DNA of 64,000 bases from Trujillonella humicola (GTDB lineage Bacteria > Actinomycetota > Actinomycetes > Mycobacteriales > Geodermatophilaceae): contig NZ_JBJNRJ010000007.1 in assembly GCF_046233715.1 (NCBI RefSeq), forward strand, positions 79,843 through 143,842, read 5' to 3'. The notes below the pieces were generated by a model. It saw only the letters and a program-made list of their open reading frames with translations, did not search any database and was not told where the DNA came from. A program made the position numbers and the translations under genes. Shown piece by piece: positions 1 to 8,347 of this stretch (within the stretch, counting starts at the first letter, position 1; every line of letters begins with the position of its first letter).

Positions 1-20
1 GGGTGCGGCAGGGTGGGCCC

Positions 21-440
21 GTGAGGCACACCGTGCAGGTCCCCATGCGCTGGTCGGACATGGACGCCTACGGGCACGTCAACAATGTCGTCTTCCTGCA
101 GTACTTCGAGATGGCCCGCGTCGACCTGTTCTTCGAGCGGGCGTCGCTGGAGGAGCGCACCGGCCTGCGCAGGGGCACGGTCGTGGCCTCGCACGAGATC
201 CGCTACCTGCTGCCCGTCGTCTACACCGCCCGGCCGCTGGACGTGCAGATCTGGGTGTCCGGCATCCGCGCGGCCGCCTTCACCTGCCACTACGAGGTGT
301 TCGACGGCGACCGGCTGGCGGTCACCGGGAGCACCCTGCTGGTGCCCTACGACTTCACCATCGCCCGCCCGCGGCGGCTCGCGCCGGACGAGAAGGAGTT
401 CCTGGCCCGTTGGACCGGGGAGCCGGCCGACCCGCGGTGA
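21..440 (+). CDS. Acyl-CoA thioesterase (4HBT hotdog family)
   Basis: This is a single hotdog-fold domain of about 139 residues, the usual length for 4-hydroxybenzoyl-CoA/YbgC-type thioesterases that hydrolyse acyl-CoA to free acid and CoA in the cytosol. The N-terminal stretch MRWSDMDAYGHVNN carries the family's catalytic Asp region and the typical GHVNN turn, followed by FLQYFEMARVD. I chose the GTG at 21 because the family motif starts only a few residues later. An in-frame GTG at 3 would add six residues, and the true start could lie before the window. The substrate cannot be told from sequence. Confidence 0.85.
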   Translation: MRHTVQVPMRWSDMDAYGHVNNVVFLQYFEMARVDLFFERASLEERTGLRRGTVVASHEIRYLLPVVYTARPLDVQIWVSGIRAAAFTCHYEVFDGDRLAVTGSTLLVPYDFTIARPRRLAPDEKEFLARWTGEPADPR

Positions 441-468
441 GCACGGAGGCGGCGGCGCGGGACACCGC

Positions 469-903
469 TCAGCGCGCGTACCCGTCCTGCACCACACCGC
501 TGCCGGCGTGCATCCAGTCCCTCGGCGGGGCGGTCTCCACGACGCGCTTGCCCAGCGGGAACAGCCCGACGGCGGCCAGCTTGAACGACGCGATGCCGAA
601 CGGGATCCCGATGATCGTCAGGCAGAACGCGATCCCGCTGACCACGTGGATGACGGCCAGCCACCACCCGGCGACCAGGAACCACAGCAGGTTGCCGATG
701 GCCGAGGCCACGCCGGCGCCCGGCGCCCGCACCGTCGTCCGCCCGAACGGCCAGACGACGAAGAAGGCCAGCCGGAACGCGGCGATGCCGAAGGGGATCG
801 TCACGACCAGGAGGCAGGCCAGCACCCCCGCCAGCAGGTAGGCCAGGGCGAGCACCCACCCCTGCAGCACCAGCCAGACCACGTTGAGCACCAGACGGAG
901 CAT
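469..903 (-). CDS. YccF domain-containing inner membrane protein
   Basis: The 144-residue membrane protein contains two YccF repeats. The phrase TIPFGIAAFRLAFFVVWPFG recurs as IGIPFGIASFKLAAVGLFPLG about 65 residues later, and each copy is preceded by a hydrophobic segment (NVVWLVLQGWVLALAYLLAG and IGNLLWFLVAGWW). This tandem layout is normal for the family, whose function is unknown. The start is the ATG at 903, giving MLRLVLNVVW; the open frame continues far upstream but that part has no coding character. It converges with the thioesterase gene, 28 bp away. Confidence 0.85.
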   Translation of the reverse strand: MLRLVLNVVWLVLQGWVLALAYLLAGVLACLLVVTIPFGIAAFRLAFFVVWPFGRTTVRAPGAGVASAIGNLLWFLVAGWWLAVIHVVSGIAFCLTIIGIPFGIASFKLAAVGLFPLGKRVVETAPPRDWMHAGSGVVQDGYAR

Positions 904-956
904 GTCCACGACCGGCTCACGTGCGGGCACGGTCAGCCGTTCCCGGCCCGGTGGCC

Positions 957-1712
957 TCAACCGATCGGGGGCGCCGGGGCGGGGGGTGCGGCGAACCGGG
1001 CACCGGCCGCGGCCAGCCGGTCGTCGTAGGCGGTGGCGAGGTCCCGCAGCGCCGCGCCGCAGTCGCCGGTGAAGGCCGGACCGTGCATCGGTGCCAGGGT
1101 GGCCGGCTGCAGCGCGGCCAGCCCGCGCATGGCCGGTCCGGTGGCCGGGGTCAGGCACGTGGCGGCGAAGACGTCCTCGGCCTGCAGCGCCGGGCCCACC
1201 ACGTCCCGCTCGGTCACCGCGGGGCTGTCGCCCAGCGCGGTGAACAGGTCCCCGCACAGCAGCGTCCCGGTGGTCTCCTCGAACAGCACACCGGCGTCCC
1301 AGCCGTGCGGCACGTGCGGGGTGTCGATGTGCCGCAGCCGTCGGCCGCCGATGTCGATGACCTCGCCGTCGGCCAGCGGCCGGGGTGGCCGGTCGGCCAG
1401 GTCCTCGACCGAGACGATGCAGCCCATGGCGCCGTGCGCCACCTGGGCCTGCGGCGCTGCGGCGAGCCAGTCGTTCATCGCCCCGCACTCGTCGGCCTCG
1501 ACGTGGCCGAAGGTGATCCAGCGCAACCGGTCCACCGGCACCACCCGTGCCATCGCCTCGGCGACGAGCGGGAACAGCGCCCGTGGCCCGGTGTGGAACA
1601 GCAGCGGCTCCTCGCCCAGCACCAGGTACTGGTCGAACTGGAAGTCGGCGTCCGGGACGTACGTGCACAGCCGGTAGATGTCCGGGGCGATCTCGTCGAC
1701 GCGCGTCTGCAC
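957..1712 (-). CDS. MBL-fold protein with flavodiiron-type diiron site
   Basis: This 251-residue metallo-beta-lactamase-fold protein does not have the usual HxHxDH motif. It has H70-x-E72-x-D74 (FGHVEADE), the signature of the oxygen-binding diiron domain of flavodiiron proteins. Further possible ligands are His133/His136 (TPHVPHG), Asp155 (LLCGDLF) and His210 (APMHG). The flavodoxin domain of true flavodiiron NO/O2 reductases is absent, so it is a stand-alone ODP-like protein needing an external electron donor, if it is a reductase at all. Redox or oxygen-sensing function is inference. Confidence 0.75.
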   Translation of the reverse strand: MQTRVDEIAPDIYRLCTYVPDADFQFDQYLVLGEEPLLFHTGPRALFPLVAEAMARVVPVDRLRWITFGHVEADECGAMNDWLAAAPQAQVAHGAMGCIVSVEDLADRPPRPLADGEVIDIGGRRLRHIDTPHVPHGWDAGVLFEETTGTLLCGDLFTALGDSPAVTERDVVGPALQAEDVFAATCLTPATGPAMRGLAALQPATLAPMHGPAFTGDCGAALRDLATAYDDRLAAAGARFAAPPAPAPPIG

Positions 1713-1801
1713 CGGGCCTCCTCGTGGGCGTCCCCCCGTGCGGGACGCCAGTGTGGCGCCGGGGAGCCCGGGCGGCCAGGCCTCCCGGCGCGGTCCCGGC
1801 C

Positions 1802-4723
1802 TCAGGCCGGCGCCGGGTGGGTGACGCGCAGGGCGAGCGCGATCGCCCCGGCGTCACCCAGCGCCGCGCCCTCGGCCAGTGCGGCCTCGGCGGCCGGCCC
1901 GAGCGCCGCACGCAGCCGCCGCTCGGCCTCGGCCTCCCGGCCCGAGTCCGCGCCGAACGGGCGCGGTGCGCGCTGGCTGGCCCGCAGGGCACCCAGCAGG
2001 ACGGCGGCGTCCCGGCAGCGGCCGTCCCGCGCCAGGGCCTCCACCAGCGCCCGCACCGCCACCCACAGCTGCGTCCACGCCCCCAGCCGGTGCCAGGTGT
2101 CCACGAGCGACCGCAACTCGACCAGGCCGCGGGAGCCGGCGGCGTGGCGGCGCAGCCCCGCGGTGAGCAGCGTGTGCCGGGCGATGCCGGCCACGAACGA
2201 GGAGTCCGCCGCCTCCGCGCGGGCCACCGCCTCGCGCAGGCAGCTCTCCGCGTCCGGCTCCGACCGCTCGGCCCGCCGCTCGCCGCGGGCGTAGGCGGCC
2301 CAGGCGTGTCCGGTGGGCGAGTCCAGCCGGGCGGCCAGCTGCAGCAGCGCCGCCTCGTCCGCCGCGGCGGTCGCGTCGTCGCCCGCGTAGGTGTCGGCGA
2401 GCAGCTCGTCGACCACCGCGGCGAGCTCGAGCTCCACGTCCCCGGACGCCGCTCCGAGGGCGGCCGCGGCGGCGGCGGCCCGGCGGCCGGCCGCCACCTC
2501 CCCCCGGAAGGTGTGCACGTTGGCCAGTGCCTCGTGCGCCCAGCCGGTGGCCGCGGTGGCCGCGGTGTCTCCGGTGTCGCCGCCGGCGGTGATCGCGGCG
2601 CGGGCCCACTGCTCGGCCCGGTCGAACTCCCCGCGCTGCCATCCCGAGGTCGCCAGCAGGCCGAGCAGCCGCACGGCGAGCGGGTGGCCCGGCGGCCGGG
2701 CGGTCCTGGTCGCCGGGTCGAGGACCCCGGCGACGGTCAGCGCCCGCTCGGTCATGAGGACCAGGTCGGCCCGCCCGCGCAGCCAGGCGAGCTCGGCCGC
2801 CGGTTGCGAGAGCCGGAGCAGGTCCTCCACCGGCCCGTGCTCGCACAGCCACGCGTGCGCCCGGCGCAGGTCGGCCAGGTGGGCGTCGAAGCGGGCGACG
2901 GCCGCGGGCTCCGCCGGGCCGCGGCGCCCCGCGCAGACCTCCTCGGCCAGGGCGACGGCCCACGCGGCGTGCCGGGCCCGCAGCGCCGGCAGTGCGGGGT
3001 CGCGGGCCAGCCGCGCTCGGCCGAACGCCCGCAGCGTCTCGAGCATCCCGAAGCGTGCGGGCGTGCCGGGCACCCGCACCACCAGCGACCGCTCCACCAG
3101 CTCCGGCAGCGCGGCGGCGTCCCCGCAGACGGCGGCCACCGCCGCGCGCTCCACCGGCCCCGCGAAGACCGCCAGCCGTTCGAACAGCCGCTGCTGCCGC
3201 GGGTCGAGCAGCCGGTGCGACCACGCCACCACCTCGCGCAGGGACCGGTGCCGCGGTGCCGCGGTCCGCCGGCCCCCCGCCAGCACCTCGCCGTCGGAGG
3301 ACTCGAGGGCCTCGAGCAGCCCGCCCACCCCCAGGACACCGATCCGCGCGGCGGCCAGCTCGAGGGCCAGCGGCAACCCGTCCAGGCGCCGGCACAGCCG
3401 GGCCACCGGCTCGCCGTCGAGGACGGCGTCCGGGTGCTGGGCGGCCACCCGGGCACGGAGCAGCGCCACCGCCTCGATCTCCGCCAGCGGCTGCACCGGG
3501 TGGACGTGCTCGCCGTCGACGCGCAGCGCCTCGCGGCTGGTGGCCAGCACGTCGACGCCCGGGGCGGCCATGACGACCGCCTCGACCAGCGCGGCGACCT
3601 CGTCGGCGACGTGCTCGCAGTTGTCGAGCAGCAGCAGCTGCCGGCGCACGGTGAGCACGCTGAGCACCCGGTCGACCACCGGCTCGGACCCGGTGCCGGC
3701 GACCCGCAGCGCGGCGGCGACGGCGGGCTGGACGTCGTCCCCGCTGCCCCGGCCGAACTCGACGAGCACGACGCCGTCGGCGTAGCGGCCGGCAACCGCG
3801 GCGGCCACGTGCCGGGCCAGCCGGGTCTTGCCCACGCCGCCCGGCCCGCACAGCGTCACCACGCGGCACCGTGCGAGCAGGACGTCGACGGTGGCGAGGT
3901 CGCCGTCCCGGCCGACGAGGGAGCTCACCGGCACCGGCACCGGCACCGGCAGCGGCGGCGGGGTCGGCCGGGCCGCCGGGGCCGGCGGCGGCGGGGCCGC
4001 CGGTGCCACCACCGGCTCGAGCTCCTGCCGCAGCACCTGCGACTCCAGCCGCCGCAGCTGCGGGGACGGGTCCAGCCCGAGCTCGTCGGCCAGCCGCCGG
4101 CGCAGCGCCGCCAGCGCGGCCACCGCCTCGGCCTGCCGGCCGCAGCCGGCCAGCGCCCGGGCGAGCAGGGCGACCGCGCCCTCGCGCAGCGGCTGCTCGG
4201 CGACCAGCGCCTCGGCCGCGGCGACCGCGTCGGCGGTGCGCCCGAGCTCCAGGAGCACCCGCCCCCGGGCCTCGGCGGCCTCGGCGCGCAGGCCCTCCAG
4301 CGCTGCGGCGGCCGGTTCGGCGTCCGGCCCCTCCAGGTCCGGGTACGGGCGGCCCCGCCACAGCGCCAGGGCGGCGTCCAGCCGGGCCAGCCGCTGCGTC
4401 GGGCCCCCGCCGTCGTCGGCCACCGCCTCGGTGAAGGCGGTGACGTCGACCTCCCCGCCCGGGGCGACCAGCCGGTAGCCGGTCGGCAGCGTCTCCACCC
4501 GGACCGCCGGCGGCAGCGCCCGGCGCAGCCGCGCCACGACCGTCTGCAGGGCCCCGCCGGGGTCGGCCGGGGGCGTCCCGGGCCAGATCCGGTCGACCAG
4601 CGCGTCGGCGGACACGCCGTGCGGAGCCGCGGCCACCAGCGCCGAGAGAAGACGGCGCTGCCGCTCGGAGCGCAGGGGCACCCCCTCCAGCAGCACCGGG
4701 CCGAGGACGGCGACGGCGGGCAC
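1802..4723 (-). CDS. AfsR/SARP-family transcriptional regulator with NB-ARC ATPase
   Basis: This 973-residue regulator has an N-terminal OmpR-like winged helix (about 1-90; RQRRLLSALV, then ALQTVVARLRRAL), a bacterial transcriptional activation domain (about 95-235), a Pro-rich linker including a VPVPVPV run, an NB-ARC/STAND ATPase (Walker A GPGGVGKT at 293-300, Walker B LLLLDN near 363) and a C-terminal helical TPR-like region. AfsR-type proteins activate secondary metabolism or adjacent genes. It is divergent from a methyltransferase gene 128 bp away, which makes that gene its most likely target; this is inference from context. Confidence 0.9.
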   Translation of the reverse strand: MPAVAVLGPVLLEGVPLRSERQRRLLSALVAAAPHGVSADALVDRIWPGTPPADPGGALQTVVARLRRALPPAVRVETLPTGYRLVAPGGEVDVTAFTEAVADDGGGPTQRLARLDAALALWRGRPYPDLEGPDAEPAAAALEGLRAEAAEARGRVLLELGRTADAVAAAEALVAEQPLREGAVALLARALAGCGRQAEAVAALAALRRRLADELGLDPSPQLRRLESQVLRQELEPVVAPAAPPPPAPAARPTPPPLPVPVPVPVSSLVGRDGDLATVDVLLARCRVVTLCGPGGVGKTRLARHVAAAVAGRYADGVVLVEFGRGSGDDVQPAVAAALRVAGTGSEPVVDRVLSVLTVRRQLLLLDNCEHVADEVAALVEAVVMAAPGVDVLATSREALRVDGEHVHPVQPLAEIEAVALLRARVAAQHPDAVLDGEPVARLCRRLDGLPLALELAAARIGVLGVGGLLEALESSDGEVLAGGRRTAAPRHRSLREVVAWSHRLLDPRQQRLFERLAVFAGPVERAAVAAVCGDAAALPELVERSLVVRVPGTPARFGMLETLRAFGRARLARDPALPALRARHAAWAVALAEEVCAGRRGPAEPAAVARFDAHLADLRRAHAWLCEHGPVEDLLRLSQPAAELAWLRGRADLVLMTERALTVAGVLDPATRTARPPGHPLAVRLLGLLATSGWQRGEFDRAEQWARAAITAGGDTGDTAATAATGWAHEALANVHTFRGEVAAGRRAAAAAAALGAASGDVELELAAVVDELLADTYAGDDATAAADEAALLQLAARLDSPTGHAWAAYARGERRAERSEPDAESCLREAVARAEAADSSFVAGIARHTLLTAGLRRHAAGSRGLVELRSLVDTWHRLGAWTQLWVAVRALVEALARDGRCRDAAVLLGALRASQRAPRPFGADSGREAEAERRLRAALGPAAEAALAEGAALGDAGAIALALRVTHPAPA

Positions 4724-4851
4724 GGCCCCAGGGTGACCGCGCCCCGGCGGGTGCGGAAGGGCCGAGCGGCACCTGACAGCCCGCCGAGGGCGCGGTGACA
4801 GCGGCCCTCCCCACCATCAGCGGCGACCACCACCGACGGGAAGGACCCCCC

Positions 4852-5955
4852 ATGACCGCGACCGAGACCCGCCCCGCCACCGACGCCGCCGCGACCGAGG
4901 CGCTCGCCGGCCGGCTGTTCGACACCGTGCTCGCCGTCCTCGACGCGCAGGCCGTCTACCTCGGCGACCGGCTCGGCTGGTACCGCGCCCTGGCCGGCGC
5001 CGGCCCGACGACCTCCGCGGAACTGGCCGCCCGCACCGGCACCGCCGAGCGGTACGCCCGCGAGTGGCTCGAGCAGCAGGCGGTGACCGGCATCCTCACC
5101 GCGCAGGACGACCCGGCCCGGCCCGGGGACGCCGCCGCCCGCCGCTTCACCCTCCCCGCCGCGGCGGTCGAGCCGTTCACCGACGGGCTGAGCCCGGCGC
5201 ACGTCGTCCCGCTCGTCCGGTTCGTGGTCGGCGCCGGCAAGCAGGTCGACGCGCTCGCCGAGGCCTACCGGACCGGCGGTGACGTCTCCTGGGAGCAGCA
5301 CGGCATCGACGCCCGGGAGGCGCAGGCGGCCGCCAACCGGCCGTTGTTCCTCGGCGCGCTGGGCCGCGAGCACCTGCCGTCGATCCCCGACGTGGACGCG
5401 GCGCTGCGTGCCGGCGGCCGGGTCGCCGACGTCGGCTGCGGGTTCGGCTGGTCGGCCATCGGCATCGCGCTGGCCTACCCGGAGGCGACCGTCGACGGGT
5501 TCGACGTCGACGAGCCCTCGGTGCGCGCGGCCCGCCGCAACGCCGAGGAGGCCGGCGTGGCCGACCGCGTCCGCTTCTCCGTGGCCGACGCGGCCACCGT
5601 CGACGGGCACTACGACGTGGTGACCGCGTTCGAGTGCATCCACGACCTGCCCGACCCGGTGGCGGTGCTGGCCGCCATGCGCCGGCTCGCGGGGGAGTCC
5701 GGGACGGTCCTGGTCATGGACGAGCGGGTCGCCGAGGCCTTCACCGCTCCCGGCGACGAGATCGAGCGGCTGATGTACGGCTACAGCCTGGTCTGCTGCC
5801 TCGCCGACGGGATGTCGACCAGCCCCTCGGCGGGCACCGGCACGGTGATGCGCCCGGCGACGCTGCGCGGGTACGCCCGGCAGGCGGGCTTCGCCGATGC
5901 CGAGGTCCTCGACGTGGCCGACGACTTCTTCCGCTTCTACCGGCTCGTCCGCTGA
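4852..5955 (+). CDS. Class I SAM-dependent methyltransferase with N-terminal winged helix
   Basis: The 367-residue protein has an N-terminal winged-helix region (about 20-95; TSAELAARTGTAERYAREWL) of the type that dimerises O-methyltransferases, then a Rossmann methyltransferase domain. SAM motif I is VADVGCGFGW (191-200) and the acidic ribose-binding loop is GFDVDEPS (216-223), followed by VVTAFECIHD. I chose the ATG at 4852 because a purine-rich GGGAAGGA lies just before it; an in-frame GTG at 4795 is less likely. It is divergent from the AfsR-type regulator. The methyl acceptor is unknown; similar proteins are often annotated only as methyltransferase. Confidence 0.85.
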   Translation: MTATETRPATDAAATEALAGRLFDTVLAVLDAQAVYLGDRLGWYRALAGAGPTTSAELAARTGTAERYAREWLEQQAVTGILTAQDDPARPGDAAARRFTLPAAAVEPFTDGLSPAHVVPLVRFVVGAGKQVDALAEAYRTGGDVSWEQHGIDAREAQAAANRPLFLGALGREHLPSIPDVDAALRAGGRVADVGCGFGWSAIGIALAYPEATVDGFDVDEPSVRAARRNAEEAGVADRVRFSVADAATVDGHYDVVTAFECIHDLPDPVAVLAAMRRLAGESGTVLVMDERVAEAFTAPGDEIERLMYGYSLVCCLADGMSTSPSAGTGTVMRPATLRGYARQAGFADAEVLDVADDFFRFYRLVR

Positions 5956-6000
5956 TCCGCCGCCCCCGCTTCCCCGCCGACGGGGCACCTCCCCGGCGCG

Positions 6001-6200
6001 GGGGGGCCTGGGGCGGGGGGGCGCGGGGCGGGCGGGGGGGGTGGGGGGTGGCGGGGGGGGTGGGGGTGCGCTGNNNNNNNNNNCCCCCCCCCCCCCCACC
6101 CCCCCCCCCCCCCCCCGCCGGGCCCCCCCCCGCCCGCCGGGCCCCCGCCGGCGGGACGGCGCGAGGCGTGAGGCGGGGGAGCGGGGAGGCGGGGGGGCAC
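6001..6200. other. Assembly gap (10 N) flanked by poly-G and poly-C low-complexity sequence
   Basis: Ten N at 6074-6083 are preceded by about 70 bases that are almost all G and followed by about 60 that are almost all C. Any open frame through here is an artefact of homopolymer translation. The real distance between the methyltransferase stop and the acyl-CoA ligase gene is unknown, and genes could be missing. Confidence 0.9.
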
Positions 6201-6204
6201 GGCC

Positions 6205-6210
6205 TACCCT
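6205..6210 (+). promoter_or_regulatory. Leaderless -10 box of acyl-CoA ligase gene
   Basis: The hexamer TACCCT ends 7 nt before the GTG start at 6218, the spacing expected when transcription begins at the start codon. No ribosome binding site is visible. It supports the chosen start. Confidence 0.5.
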
Positions 6211-6217
6211 GCGTGCC

Positions 6218-7216
6218 GTGCTCCCGACGGACGTCGCCGCGGCCGCGGATCCGGTGACCGCCGTGCTGGCGGCCGCCGACCGCGGGGGTCTGCTCGCCCT
6301 CCGGACCTCGGGCACCACGGACCGCCCCCGGGTCGTCGTCCGCACCGCCGCCTCGTGGGCCGACTCGTTCCCGCACGTCTCGGCCCTGGCGGGCATCGAC
6401 GGCTCGGCCCGGGTCTGCGTTCCCGGGCCCCTGTCGGCGACGATGAACCTCTTCGCCGCCGTGCACGCCCGGGCGACCGGGGCGGTGCTGGTCGCCGCCC
6501 CCGAGCAGGCCACCCACGTGCACCTCACCCCGGCAGCGCTCACCGCCGCGCTGCGGGACGGCGCGGACCTGGCCGGTCGCACCGTCGTCGTCGCCGGGGA
6601 CCGGCTGCCCGCCGGCCTGGCGGCGCGGGCCGCGGCGGCCGGCGCCCGGGTGGCCCACTACTACGGCGCCGCGGAGCTGTCCTTCGTCGCCTGGGGCACG
6701 CACGAGGAGGATCTGCGGCCGTTCCCGGACGTCGACGTCGAGGTCCGCGACGGCCGCATCTGGGCCCGCTCGCCGTTCCTGTCCCGCGGCTACCTCGACG
6801 GCGACGGGCCGTTCACGACGGGCCCCGACGGGTTCGCGACCGTCGGCGACCGCGGGCGGCTGGCCGGCGGGCTGCTCACGGTCACCGGGCGGGGAGCCGA
6901 CGCCGTCCTCACCGGCGGGGCCACCGTGCTCGTGGGGGACGTCGAGCGGGCGCTGCACCGGGCCACCGGGGCCGAGGTCCTGGTCGTCGGCGTGCCGCAC
7001 CCGCGGCTGGGGGCCGTCGTGGCCGCCGTCCTCCCCGACCCGGCGGTGCTGCCCCGCGCCCGCGCGGCCGCCCGCGCGGTGCTCCCCGCCGCCCAGCGCC
7101 CCCGCCGCTGGTTCGCCCTCGACCGGCTGCCGCTCACCCCTGCCGGCAAGGTCGACCGCGCCGCGGTGGCCGAGCTGGCCGCCCAGGGGCGGCTCGCCCC
7201 GGCGGGTGCGCCGTGA
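6218..7216 (+). CDS. Short AMP-binding acyl-CoA ligase (MenE/YhfT-like)
   Basis: This 332-residue ANL-superfamily enzyme is predicted to activate a carboxylic acid as acyl-AMP and then acyl-CoA. The P-loop reads LRTSGTTDRPR with Arg where Lys is usual. Next come YYGAAE (A5 region), TVGDRGRL (A7/A8) and the C-terminal TPAGKVDR with the catalytic Lys. The short N-terminus resembles actinobacterial MenE. No other menaquinone genes are here. Instead a thiolase overlaps it by 4 bp and a biotin transporter operon follows, as in Bacillus yhfT-yhfS-yhfU. The start rests on the leaderless -10 box; the assembly gap just upstream means a longer N-terminus cannot be excluded. Confidence 0.75.
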   Translation: MLPTDVAAAADPVTAVLAAADRGGLLALRTSGTTDRPRVVVRTAASWADSFPHVSALAGIDGSARVCVPGPLSATMNLFAAVHARATGAVLVAAPEQATHVHLTPAALTAALRDGADLAGRTVVVAGDRLPAGLAARAAAAGARVAHYYGAAELSFVAWGTHEEDLRPFPDVDVEVRDGRIWARSPFLSRGYLDGDGPFTTGPDGFATVGDRGRLAGGLLTVTGRGADAVLTGGATVLVGDVERALHRATGAEVLVVGVPHPRLGAVVAAVLPDPAVLPRARAAARAVLPAAQRPRRWFALDRLPLTPAGKVDRAAVAELAAQGRLAPAGAP

Positions 7217-8346
7217 CCGGCGCCCCGGTCGTCGTCGCCGCCCGGCGCACCGCGATCGGGACGGCGGGGCACGCGCTCGCCGCGTGCACCGCGGCCGACC
7301 TCGCCGCCGCGGTGCTCGCCGACCTCGCCGCCGGGTTGCCCGCGGACGTCGACGTCTCCGAGGTCGTCCTGGGCAACTGCACCGGCCCGGGCGGCGACGT
7401 CGCCCGGGTGGCCGCGCTGCAGGCCGGGCTCCCGATCAGCGTGCCGGGGCTGACCGTCGACCGGCAGTGCGGCAGCGGGCTGGCCGCGATCGTGCTCGCG
7501 GCGGCCCAGCTGCGCGCGGGCGAGACCGGTGCCGTGCTCGCCGGTGGCGTGGAGTCGGCCTCCACCGCCCCGTGGCGGATGTGGCCGCCGCGCGGCGAGG
7601 AGCCCCCGGTCCGCTACACGCGCGCGCCGTTCGCCCCGGCCTCCCTCGGCGACCCGGACATGGGGCCGGCCGCCGAGCTCCTCGCCCGCGAGCAGGGCAT
7701 CGGCCGGGCGGCCCAGGACGCCTACGCCGCCCGCTCGCACGCCCGGGCGGTGGCCACCCAGCGGGCCGGCGGGTTCACCGCCGAGATCGTCCCCGTGGGC
7801 GGCGTCGACCGGGACGAGCGGCCCCGCCCCGGGCTCACCGTGGAGCGGCTGGGCCGGCTGCGCCCGGCGTTCGTGCCCGGGGGCGCGGTCACCGTCGGCA
7901 ACGCGTGCGGGGTCAACGACGGCGCCGCGGCGGTCACGCTCGTCGACGCCGGCACGCACCGCCGCCTCGGGCTGCCCGGGCTGCGCGTGCTGGCCACCGC
8001 GACCGCCGGGGTGGACCCGAACCGCCCGGGACTGGGCATCGTGCCCGCGGCCCGCGCGGCCCTCGACCGGGCGGGACTGGGCCTCGACGCGGTCGACGTG
8101 GTCGAGTTCAACGAGGCCTTCGCCGGGCAGGTGCTCGCCTGCTGCGCGGAGCTCGGGCTTGACCCGGAGCGGGTCTGCCCCGAGGGCGGCGCGCTGGCGC
8201 TGGGCCACCCGTGGGGCGCCTCGGGCGCCGTCCTCGCCGTCCGGCTGTTCAGCCAGCTGGTCCGCAGCGGCCGGGGCGGCACCGGCCTGGCCGCCATCGC
8301 CGTCGGCGGCGGGCAGGGCGTGGCGGTGGTGGTCGAGGCGGTCTGA
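7213..8346 (+). CDS. Thiolase-family protein lacking the second catalytic Cys (YhfS-like)
   Basis: The 377-residue thiolase has the acyl-accepting Cys at 86 (DRQCGSG), the NEAF motif (EFNEAFAG) and the GHPWGASG histidine motif. Near the C-terminus the usual MCIGGGQG, whose Cys is the acid/base in acetyl-CoA acetyltransferases, reads IAVGGGQG, so that Cys is Ala. The enzyme may catalyse only part of the thiolase cycle or a different condensation or acyl transfer. GTG 7213 overlaps the TGA of the ligase gene, indicating translational coupling. Pairing with an acyl-CoA ligase beside biotin uptake genes suggests a role linked to biotin precursor or acyl-CoA metabolism (inference). Confidence 0.85.
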   Translation: MTGAPVVVAARRTAIGTAGHALAACTAADLAAAVLADLAAGLPADVDVSEVVLGNCTGPGGDVARVAALQAGLPISVPGLTVDRQCGSGLAAIVLAAAQLRAGETGAVLAGGVESASTAPWRMWPPRGEEPPVRYTRAPFAPASLGDPDMGPAAELLAREQGIGRAAQDAYAARSHARAVATQRAGGFTAEIVPVGGVDRDERPRPGLTVERLGRLRPAFVPGGAVTVGNACGVNDGAAAVTLVDAGTHRRLGLPGLRVLATATAGVDPNRPGLGIVPAARAALDRAGLGLDAVDVVEFNEAFAGQVLACCAELGLDPERVCPEGGALALGHPWGASGAVLAVRLFSQLVRSGRGGTGLAAIAVGGGQGVAVVVEAV

Positions 8347-8347
8347 G

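Noticed and set aside
3930..3956. CACCGG hexamer repeat in the AfsR-type gene as a regulatory repeat
   Set aside because: It lies inside the coding region and encodes a VPVPVPV linker; simple codon repetition explains it.
1547..4798. A 1083-codon plus-strand open frame opposite the AfsR-type regulator, and similar long frames on the opposite strand of most genes
   Set aside because: In DNA this G+C-rich, antisense and out-of-phase frames stay open by chance. Their translations are Arg/Pro/Gly/Ala-rich with no domain, while the opposing frames encode recognisable proteins.
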